In this document: positions 15,911 through 23,077 of the stretch, in pieces | Position numbering within the stretch: position 1 is the stretch's first letter | Layout: each line of letters starts with the position of its first letter | Assembly: GCA_029973955.1 (NCBI GenBank) | Contig: JARKQJ010000152.1 | Span: 1-64,000, forward strand | Direction: 5' to 3' | Length of the DNA stretch: 64,000 nucleotides | Source: Paludibaculum sp. | GTDB lineage: Bacteria; Acidobacteriota; Terriglobia; Bryobacterales; Bryobacteraceae | Position numbers and translations under genes: made by a program | The notes under the pieces: model-generated | Seen by the model: only the letters and a program-made list of their open reading frames with translations | Database searches by the model: none | Told to the model about the DNA's origin: nothing

Positions 15911-16675
15911 ATGAACTACCCGATATTGAAGAGCGGCGCGGTGGCGCAGTATCCGCTGTCGAGAAGGACACGGCATCACATCCTTCAGACCGAGACGCCG
16001 GGCGGCCAGGTGAAACGGATCCACGGCGGGCGGACGGCGGAGGTCGGCTGGACGATTCAGTACGAGGACCTGACCGACGCCGAGGCGGGCGCGCTGGAGC
16101 TGCTGTTTGAGGCCAGCGGCGGCGGGCTGCAGACGTTCCGGTTTGTGGACCCGCTGGCGAATCTGCTGCGGTCGAGCGGAGATTTGAACGCCGAAGTGTG
16201 GAGCCGCGCAGGTGTGACGGCAGCCGCGGTGGAGGGAGAGCCGGGAACGTTCGTGGTGACGAATGGGGCCCAGGCTGAGGCGATGGTGTGGCAGAGCGTG
16301 GGGGCGGTGCCCGGGATGACGGTGTGCTTTTCGTGCGAGGTGGGCGGGTTGCCTGGCGCGGAAGTGAAGTTGCGATGTGCGGGTCAAGAGAGCCTGGTGA
16401 GGCTGACTCCGCAGTGGCAGCGCGTGTGGGTGGCCGGCGTGGCGGCTGGCGAGGATGTTGTGTGCGGTGTGGCGGTGCCGGCGGCAGCGAGTGTGGTGGT
16501 GCGGAGATTGCAGGCTGAGAATCAGATGGCGCCGACCGAGTACAAGAGCGGCGATCCGGATGGCGGCGTGCACCAGGTTCGGTTTGAAGCGGGCGGTTTG
16601 GAGACGGAGATCACCGGCAAGGATCGCAACGCGATGGTGGTGCGCTTGCGCGGCAGACGAGGGAGCTTGGCATGA
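15911..16675 (+). CDS. Distal tail protein B with C-terminal lectin-like module
   Basis: The 254-residue protein combines an N-terminal distal-tail-like domain (about residues 1-90), paralogous to the preceding gene, with a beta-rich domain (about 95-215). The second domain has ELEVWSR-like spacing (LNAEVWSRAGVT) and repeated short strands, resembling galactose-binding/carbohydrate-binding modules. The C-terminus returns to the tail pattern. It starts 1 nt after the previous stop and overlaps the tip gene by 4 nt (ATGA). The added module could contact a cell-surface glycan. Confidence 0.6.
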   Translation: MNYPILKSGAVAQYPLSRRTRHHILQTETPGGQVKRIHGGRTAEVGWTIQYEDLTDAEAGALELLFEASGGGLQTFRFVDPLANLLRSSGDLNAEVWSRAGVTAAAVEGEPGTFVVTNGAQAEAMVWQSVGAVPGMTVCFSCEVGGLPGAEVKLRCAGQESLVRLTPQWQRVWVAGVAAGEDVVCGVAVPAAASVVVRRLQAENQMAPTEYKSGDPDGGVHQVRFEAGGLETEITGKDRNAMVVRLRGRRGSLA

Positions 16676-19600
16676 GCAGCATCCATGAAAAGAAGCGGCT
16701 GGAGGTGCTGGAGACGCCGCTGCTGTTGTTTGAGTGCGCGCTGGCGGACGGAGGCGTGGAACGGTGGTCGACGCACCGGGTGACGGCCGAGGGGCAGGAG
16801 TACGAACCGAGGATTCTGCGGCACAGCGGCTTCGAGATGAAGCTGGCGGGAGAAGAGGCCGTGGATAGCGGGGCGCGGTTCACGGTGACGCTGAGCAACG
16901 TAGACCGGAGAGTTTCGCAACTGGACAGCCAGAACCGCTGGAGCGGCGCGCGGCTGCGGGTGCGGTTCGGATTCTTCCACCTGCAAACGGGAGTGCCGGC
17001 GAGCGAGCTGATTGCCGTGTATGCGGGTGTAGCGAATCCGGTGGAGGAGCTGACAGAGACGGAGGCGCGGCTGAGCTTCACGAACCGGTTGAGCCTGCAG
17101 AGAGTGAGCGTGCCGACGCTGCGGATTCAAGCGCGGTGCCCGTGGCGATTTCCGGTAACGGCGGAAGAGCGCATGGCGGCGTTGGATGCGACCTCAGCGT
17201 GTGGAAAGTGCGGCTATTCGGCGGATGCCGAAGGCGGTGTGGGGAATCTGCTGGAGGGCGCAGCCTACGCCGGCTGCGGGCGGACCCGGGAGGAGTGCCA
17301 GGCCCGGGGGATGTTCTCCGTAGACGCGCGGGGGCAGGAGACGGCGCGGTTTGGCGGGTTCACCTATTTGCCGCCGAGCGTGGAGGTGCGTTCGCATGCG
17401 ACCGGCGAGCGGATGGTGGCGGAGGCGATCGACGGGCGGGCGCGTTCGAATGACGCGGTGCCGCTGGTGTACGGGACGGCTTGGATCAATGCGCCGGTGG
17501 TGTTCGCCAGGAACGACGGGAATCTGACGCACTGCGAGGTGCTGCTGTGCTCGGGGCCGATCGAGGGTGTGCAGAAGGTGATCGCCAATGGTGTGGAGCT
17601 GCCACGCGGGGAGCATGGCAAGGACATGACGGCGACGGGTTGGTACAACGTGCTGAGCCTGGGCGGACGGAACGGCGGATTCAACCTCACATTCACGGAT
17701 GCGGCGGGCAGGCCGGCCGGCGACCCGCATGGGAGCATGGCGTGTCTGGCGGTAGTGCTGCCGAATGCGATTGTGACGCAGGGCAAGCTGCCGAAGGTGG
17801 AGGTGCTGCTGGACGGGCTGAAGCTGCGGCGGTATTCGAATGAAGGCGAGGAGTTGGGGGCGGCGTTTACGCGGAACCCGAGTTGGGTGCTGCTGGATTT
17901 GCTGGAACGCGGCGGGTGGAGCACGGAGGAGATTGACATCGCGAGCTTCGCGGCGGCGGCGTCGTTTTGTGAGGAGTTTGTCGAGATCCGGATGCCAGGC
18001 GGCGAGACGGCGCAGGGGCCGCGGTTTGAAGTGAATGTGGCGTTGACGCAGCGGCGGAGCTTGAGCGAGATCGTGCGCGGCGTGCGGATGGCGGCGGGGC
18101 TGATGGCGACGATCGATGAGCAAGGTCGGGTAACGATCCGGCCGGAGTCCACGCTGGCAGTGCAGGCGGCGGAGAGACCGGCGGGGTCGAACAGCACGGA
18201 GGCTTTGCAGGGGGGCTGGCCGGCGTATGAGTTCGGCGATGGAATGAACGGGAGGAGCGCGATTCTGCGGAGCGAGAGCGGGCGTTCCACGTTCCGGATC
18301 TGGCGGCGGGCGACGAGCGCGACGCCGAACAGGATCAGCGTTGAGTTTCAGGACGCCTTCAACTACTACCAGCAGGACAGCCTGTCGCTGGTGGACTTCG
18401 AGGACGCGGCGGCGCAGGGATGCGAGGTGGCGGTGACGTCGGGGGCAGTGGGGTTGCCGCACGTGGACCAGGCGGCACGGATCGTCAGGCTGCAGTTGGA
18501 GCGCGGAATCGCGGGGAACCGGTTTGTGGAGTTTGAGACGAGCGTACAGGCTCTGGGCCTGCGGCCTGGAGACCTGATCGCGATCTCGCACTCCCGGGAA
18601 GGTTTGGACCGCGCGCTGTTCCGCGTGCTGAAGCTGACACCGGCGTTGAACTTTGAGCGGGTAAAGATTGTGGCGCAGCTCCACAAAGACGAGTGGTACC
18701 TGCGGGCGAGCGGAGATTGGCAGGACAGGTATCGGGAAGCCTTGGAGCGCTCCGGGATTCCGCGGCCACTGGCAGGCCTGATGAAGGACGCCGCGGGCGA
18801 GGAGTTGTTCGCGGTGGAAGAGATCGACACCGGCGGATTGGAGCAGGTGGAACTGGCGGTGAAGTTCGGCAAGCCGGCGGGGATTCCATTACAGGCGGGG
18901 ACGCCGCCGGTGGTGAATCTGCAGGCCGGAATCACGGCGGGCGGCGGGACGCTGGCGGGCGGCGAGGTGCTCTACTACGCAGTGAGCGGAGTGGATGCGC
19001 AGGGCGTGGAGACGGCGCTCTCGTTTGTGGTGCAGGCCGCGCTGCCGGCGGGCGCGCAGTATGCTGTGGCGCTGGAGGGGATTCGATGCGCGACAGGTCA
19101 CGGCAGGATGAGGATCTATCGCGGGAGATCGACGTGGCGGATGAGGCGGATTGCGGAGACGGTAGCGGCGGCGCGATTTGTGGATGCCGGTTTGGAGGCG
19201 AGTCTGGCTGCGCCACCGGATGCGAACTACGACCATGCTCTGTTCCAGTGGCGATTTGAAAAGTTGCCGGAGACGGAGGTGGAGATGGCTGGCGCGAGTT
19301 CGGTGGGCAAGCGCGGGCTGGGTTTGCTGCCGAATGAGTTTGCCGGCTGTCTGGTGCGGATCACGCGAGGGAAGGGTGCGGGGCAGGAGCGGCTGATCGC
19401 CAGCCATTCGGCTGAGGTGCTCGAACTGACCGAGGCATGGCGGGAGGCGCCGGATGCGACGAGCTGGTTCACGATCGCGGAGGGGAGCTGGAAGCCGGCA
19501 GGCATCACATCGAGCGATGGGATTCATATGCTGGTGCCGAACCGGCCGGGCGAAGTGGTGCAGTTGCTGGGCACGGCGGTGAGCGCGGCCGGGGCGGAGA

Positions 19601-20556
19601 GTGTCAACCGGGAGGCGATCGTACACCGGCACCGGATCGAAGGCGATCTGCAGGCGGGCGATGCGGATGTGCCGCCGGAACCGGTATTCGGTGTAACGAC
19701 CATGGGGCAAGGCGCCGTGGAGATCGCCGGCATCGGGTTTGGGACGCTGGACAACACGGTGACGATCCGCAGCGGGACGCTGACGCTGCACTATTGGAAT
19801 GAGCTGCTGAGTCCGAGCCAGGCGGTGCTGGCAGGCGCGACTGACGACACGGCGCAGGCACTGGTGATGAGCGGATTGACGGCGGAGGCCGGCGATCTGC
19901 TGCAGGTGGAAGGCGAACTGGTGCGCGTGTTGGAGGTGAATGGAGGCCAGTATCTGGTGGACCGGGGTTGCCACGGCACGCCGGCGATGGCGCATGGTGC
20001 GGGCGCGATCGTCTACCGAATGAGCCGGCGGACGGCGGTGCTGCCGTTTTCGAAGGGATTCTTTGGGAGCAGCGCCAGCGGGAGCTACTCGCAGTCCGTG
20101 GATCTTCCGAACGCCAGGGTGGCGGCGGCTGAGCTTTTCATGACCAACGACCGGGGCCACGGCCCGACAGGCGCGCTGGCGTTCACAATGACGGCGCAGG
20201 GCGGATTGCGGACCATGAGCGGCGGGCAGTACAGCCTGCAATGGGAAGGCGATCTTGCGGTGACGGGGTCGATCGCTCCGGAGCTGGTAGTGGAGGCGAC
20301 GCGAGTGGTGCTGGATGTCCGGGCCCGGCTTGGAGTTGCCCCGATCATGGAACCGGTGGAGGTGCGGGTGCTGGTGAATGAAAACGTGTACGCCACGCTG
20401 CAGGTTCCTCCGGGGTCCAGGAACTCCGCGGCGTTGAGCGGATTCGGGAAGCCGGCGCTGAAAGAGGGGGATCGAGTTCGCGCCCAGATTGCGAGCGTCG
20501 GGACGAGCGGCGGGAGCTATCCGGGGCGGGACCTGACGGTGACGATGCGGCTGTAG
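16672..20556 (+). CDS. Tail-tip protein: gpL-like Cys-rich domain fused to gpJ-like host-specificity protein
   Basis: The 1294-residue protein begins with a beta domain (residues 1-150, DUF2163/gpL N-terminal-like). A cysteine-rich segment follows, with Cys156 (RCPWRF), Cys177/Cys180 (CGKCGY), Cys202, Cys209 and then RFGGF at 226-230. That pattern matches lambda gpL, whose C-terminal domain binds an iron-sulfur cluster. From about residue 262 it continues as a gpJ/tip-attachment protein (PLVYGTAWINAPVV, LLCSGPIEGVQKV, RNPSWVLLDLLERGGW). A C-terminal 600 residues hold FN3-like and other beta modules, the likely receptor-binding part. In lambda, L and J are separate genes with K and I between them; here no K-type peptidase is present. 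Confidence 0.85.
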   Translation: MSSIHEKKRLEVLETPLLLFECALADGGVERWSTHRVTAEGQEYEPRILRHSGFEMKLAGEEAVDSGARFTVTLSNVDRRVSQLDSQNRWSGARLRVRFGFFHLQTGVPASELIAVYAGVANPVEELTETEARLSFTNRLSLQRVSVPTLRIQARCPWRFPVTAEERMAALDATSACGKCGYSADAEGGVGNLLEGAAYAGCGRTREECQARGMFSVDARGQETARFGGFTYLPPSVEVRSHATGERMVAEAIDGRARSNDAVPLVYGTAWINAPVVFARNDGNLTHCEVLLCSGPIEGVQKVIANGVELPRGEHGKDMTATGWYNVLSLGGRNGGFNLTFTDAAGRPAGDPHGSMACLAVVLPNAIVTQGKLPKVEVLLDGLKLRRYSNEGEELGAAFTRNPSWVLLDLLERGGWSTEEIDIASFAAAASFCEEFVEIRMPGGETAQGPRFEVNVALTQRRSLSEIVRGVRMAAGLMATIDEQGRVTIRPESTLAVQAAERPAGSNSTEALQGGWPAYEFGDGMNGRSAILRSESGRSTFRIWRRATSATPNRISVEFQDAFNYYQQDSLSLVDFEDAAAQGCEVAVTSGAVGLPHVDQAARIVRLQLERGIAGNRFVEFETSVQALGLRPGDLIAISHSREGLDRALFRVLKLTPALNFERVKIVAQLHKDEWYLRASGDWQDRYREALERSGIPRPLAGLMKDAAGEELFAVEEIDTGGLEQVELAVKFGKPAGIPLQAGTPPVVNLQAGITAGGGTLAGGEVLYYAVSGVDAQGVETALSFVVQAALPAGAQYAVALEGIRCATGHGRMRIYRGRSTWRMRRIAETVAAARFVDAGLEASLAAPPDANYDHALFQWRFEKLPETEVEMAGASSVGKRGLGLLPNEFAGCLVRITRGKGAGQERLIASHSAEVLELTEAWREAPDATSWFTIAEGSWKPAGITSSDGIHMLVPNRPGEVVQLLGTAVSAAGAESVNREAIVHRHRIEGDLQAGDADVPPEPVFGVTTMGQGAVEIAGIGFGTLDNTVTIRSGTLTLHYWNELLSPSQAVLAGATDDTAQALVMSGLTAEAGDLLQVEGELVRVLEVNGGQYLVDRGCHGTPAMAHGAGAIVYRMSRRTAVLPFSKGFFGSSASGSYSQSVDLPNARVAAAELFMTNDRGHGPTGALAFTMTAQGGLRTMSGGQYSLQWEGDLAVTGSIAPELVVEATRVVLDVRARLGVAPIMEPVEVRVLVNENVYATLQVPPGSRNSAALSGFGKPALKEGDRVRAQIASVGTSGGSYPGRDLTVTMRL

Positions 20557-20574
20557 TCATGAATTGAACTGGAA

Positions 20575-20604
20575 TAGACAAGGCCGAGCGCCGGTTGCTA
20601 TATT
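20575..20604 (+). promoter_or_regulatory. Sigma70-type promoter of tRNA-Val
   Basis: TAGACA (20575-20580) and TATATT (20599-20604) are separated by 18 nt, a good match to the sigma70 consensus. The expected transcription start is near 20611, ten bases before the tRNA. The tRNA therefore does not depend on the upstream cassette. Confidence 0.65.
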
Positions 20605-20620
20605 GAGAATGCTCGGTCGA

Positions 20621-20697
20621 GGGCGCGTAGCTCAGTTGGTTAGAGCGCCTGCTTCACACGCAGGAGGTCACAGGTTCGAGTCCTGTCGCGCCCACCA
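20621..20697 (+). tRNA. tRNA-Val (anticodon CAC)
   Basis: A complete cloverleaf can be drawn. The acceptor GGGCGCG pairs with CGCGCCC, the D arm is GCTC/GAGC, the anticodon stem CCTGC/GCAGG surrounds TTCACAC (anticodon CAC at 20655-20657), and the T arm is ACAGG TTCGAGT CCTGT. An encoded ACCA ends it. It decodes GUG, a frequent codon in this GC-rich genome. Confidence 0.95.
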
Positions 20698-20704
20698 TCC
20701 CCCC

Positions 20705-21484
20705 CTACAGTTTGAACATCTCCCGCAGCCGCTTCGTCTGCACCCGGCTCACTGGGATTTCCGTCCCCTTCCGGTCGTCCATCTTCAATTGGAAGCTCGA
20801 CTTGAACCACGGCACCACTTCCTTGATCCGGTCCACGTTCACCAGATAGCTGCGGTGGGCGCGCCAGAACTTCTCAGGATCCAGGCTCCCCTGCAACTCC
20901 TCCAGCGTGCGATAGTTCGACTGCCCCTCCATCGTCGCCGTCGCCACCGTGATCAGCCCGTCTTCGATCGTCGCGTAGATCACTTCCGCCGCGTCCACCA
21001 CCAGATTCCGCCCAGCGCTCCGCACCAGCAGTTTTGCCTTCACCGCTGGCGCCGATTCCAGTGCAGCCGCAGTCTCCACCGCGATCGGTTCCGGCTCCAG
21101 CATCGCCCGTCTCACCCGCTCCACCGTCATCGCCAGCCGCTCTTTTTCCACCGGTTTCAGCAGGTAATCCAGCGCCTCCAGCTTGAAGGCCTCCAGGGCG
21201 TACTGCTCATAGGCCGTGCACAACACAAACGCCGGCATCGGCGCCCCGGCCTGCTTCAGCCGATTGATCACCCCTAACCCATCCAGACCCGGCATCTGCA
21301 CATCCAGAAACACCAGATCCGGCTCCAGTTCCTCGATTCTCTCCACCGCCTCCAGTCCATTCGAGGCGGCCCCCACCACCTCAATCTCCGGATACTCATT
21401 CAGCAGAAACAGTAACTCATCCCGCGCTGGAGCCTCATCATCCGCAACCACCGTTGGAATGCTCAACGTAACTCGCCCGCTCAT
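20705..21484 (-). CDS. LytTR-family response regulator
   Basis: The 259-residue protein has a receiver domain (residues 9-130; acidic pair Asp15/Asp16, phosphoacceptor Asp61 in LVFLDVQMPG, conserved Lys in YLLKPV). An Ala/Glu linker joins it to a LytTR DNA-binding domain at the C-terminus (YLVNVDRIKEVVPWFKSSFQL). It would bind promoter repeats on phosphorylation. No histidine kinase gene is adjacent, so it is an orphan here. The ATG at 21484 starts just before the receiver fold; an open frame continues upstream but encodes sulfatase remnant sequence. Confidence 0.88.
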   Translation of the reverse strand: MSGRVTLSIPTVVADDEAPARDELLFLLNEYPEIEVVGAASNGLEAVERIEELEPDLVFLDVQMPGLDGLGVINRLKQAGAPMPAFVLCTAYEQYALEAFKLEALDYLLKPVEKERLAMTVERVRRAMLEPEPIAVETAAALESAPAVKAKLLVRSAGRNLVVDAAEVIYATIEDGLITVATATMEGQSNYRTLEELQGSLDPEKFWRAHRSYLVNVDRIKEVVPWFKSSFQLKMDDRKGTEIPVSRVQTKRLREMFKL

Positions 21485-21960
21485 CGGCCTCAGTATAGCG
21501 TTTTCCCGCCGCCCTTCACCTCGCCGTCCGGTATCCGTCGCCAGTCCTCTCTTCGAAGTCACCGCCAACGCCGTGTTCTCCATCAACTCGCTCTCACGCA
21601 GCGCCCCAAGCGCCCGCCCCATCTGCCGGTCCACTTCCCCCACCATCCGGCAGTCGTCGTGCAACTACACCCGGAAATCGTCCCTCTGCCAGTGCGAAGC
21701 GATCCCCACCCCCTGCGACATCAGGTCGCAGTCCGCCTTCCGGTGATACTGCATCGCCTCCGGCGTCAGAGGGTCCACCGCCATGTTGCCCGGCGCCGGC
21801 GGATACTTCCACTTCTCCCGATGCCCCGCCGTCCCCGGATACTGCCGGGTCCACTCGCAGATGTCGTGCCCCTGGTCCGTCATCAGCACCAGGTTCGGTC
21901 TCCGGCCGCCCCCCACCTGTGCCGCGGCCATCCCGCCCCCGCAAACTCTCGCCGGTTCAT
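21485..21960 (-). pseudogene. Sulfatase remnant
   Basis: The segment begins with a start-like ATGAACCGGCGAGAG (MNRREF, 21960). A frame change follows, then PNLVLMTDQGHD, the N-terminal metal-binding signature of type I sulfatases. After an in-frame TAG (21665-21667) the same frame resumes with EVDRQMGRALGALRES and LMENTALAVTSKRG, matching the conserved part that precedes the second metal site. Only about 150 of the usual 450-500 codons remain and the catalytic C-x-P-x-R is missing. It is a decayed gene lying directly downstream of the esterase gene on the same strand. Confidence 0.75.
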
Positions 21961-21969
21961 CGTTCCACC

Positions 21970-23037
21970 CTACTTCCCGAATAACCGCGGCGCAAACTCC
22001 GCCAGCGACTTGCGCCACGTCTGCCACTCGTGCGCCGTCCCCTCGTACTCGTGCCACTCCGCCTTCACCCCACGCCCCTTCAGCTTTTCCACCAGCTCTC
22101 TCCCTCCCTTCATCCGCGCCGCCTCCACAGATCCCGCACTCATCCACACCAGCTTCACCTTCGTCCCCACCGTCCCAGCATCCACCCCTCGCCCTCCGCC
22201 GCTGAACGCCCCCACCCATCCAAACACCTCCTGGTTCTTCAACCCGATCTCCAGCGCCTGCCCCGCCCCCATCGACAGCCCCGCCACCGCCCGGCTCTCC
22301 GCCTTCGCCTTCGTCCTGTAAGCCCCATCGATCTCCGGCACCAGCTCCTGCACCACCATCTCCCCAAACGCCTCGTTCCGTCGCCCGCCCGGCGCCACCG
22401 CCGCTGAACCCGCCCGCGGCGCCACCATCCCGTTCTCCATCACCACAATCATCGGCGCCGCCTTCTTCTCCGCAATCAGATTGTCCAGAATGAAATTCAC
22501 CTTCCCCTGCTCCGTCCACCCTCTCTCGCTCTCGCCCGACCCGTGTTGAAGATACAGCACCGGGTACCGCGCCTTCCGACTCCTGTCATACCCTGGGGGG
22601 GTATATACCATCGCCCGACGCCACATCCCCGTCACCTTCGAATGCCACCAGTAGCTCCGCACCTCCCCATGCGGCACGTCCTTCATGTCCCCCACCGTGA
22701 ACCCCTTCTCCGGCACGTCCACCCCGCTCGTCTCCCGCCCCCACCCGTAGTACGCCTTGGACCCCGGATCATTCACCGCCAGCCCATCCACGAGAAACCA
22801 GTAGTAATGAAATCCCGGCACCGCGGGTCCCACCGTCACCGTCCATGCCCCCGCCCCGTCCCGTGCCATCTCCACCGGACCTTTCCCCAATCCGTTATCG
22901 TCACCTCCCGGCATCAGTTGCACCCTCCGCGCCTCCGGAGCCTTCAACGAAAACGTCACTTTCCCGTCCTCCCGTACCTGTCCCCAAACCGCACTCATCA
23001 AGATCAATGCAACCGAAAATCTCATACCAGCCAGCAT
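21970..23037 (-). CDS. Secreted CE1-type esterase with N-terminal E-set domain
   Basis: The 355-residue protein has a signal peptide (about residues 1-19), an immunoglobulin-like E-set/CBM48-type domain (about 25-115, ending GFHYYWFLVDG) and an alpha/beta-hydrolase domain. The nucleophile is Ser255 in AGLSMGAG, an oxyanion segment lies in PVLYLQHGSGE, and His336 lies in GTAHEWQTWR. This layout is typical of feruloyl/acetyl-xylan esterase-like proteins of carbohydrate esterase family 1, which remove acyl groups from plant polysaccharides. GGGGGAG supports the ATG at 23037; an internal ATG at 23025 is the alternative. The next gene is divergent. Confidence 0.85.
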   Translation of the reverse strand: MLAGMRFSVALILMSAVWGQVREDGKVTFSLKAPEARRVQLMPGGDDNGLGKGPVEMARDGAGAWTVTVGPAVPGFHYYWFLVDGLAVNDPGSKAYYGWGRETSGVDVPEKGFTVGDMKDVPHGEVRSYWWHSKVTGMWRRAMVYTPPGYDRSRKARYPVLYLQHGSGESERGWTEQGKVNFILDNLIAEKKAAPMIVVMENGMVAPRAGSAAVAPGGRRNEAFGEMVVQELVPEIDGAYRTKAKAESRAVAGLSMGAGQALEIGLKNQEVFGWVGAFSGGGRGVDAGTVGTKVKLVWMSAGSVEAARMKGGRELVEKLKGRGVKAEWHEYEGTAHEWQTWRKSLAEFAPRLFGK

Positions 23038-23077
23038 CTATCACCCACTCCCCCGGATCAACCCATAATGAAATCGG

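Noticed and set aside
6790-20556. Tailocin or contractile injection system
   Set aside because: Terminase, portal, scaffold and capsid genes are present and no sheath, spike or baseplate gear of contractile tails is seen.
20621-20697. tRNA-Val as attachment site of the phage-type cassette
   Set aside because: The cassette lies on the 5' side of the tRNA, no integrase is present, and I found no second copy of the tRNA 3' end at the left boundary.
21485-21664. N-terminal extension of the LytTR regulator
   Set aside because: The extra codons encode the sulfatase C-terminal signature, and the receiver fold begins right after ATG 21484.
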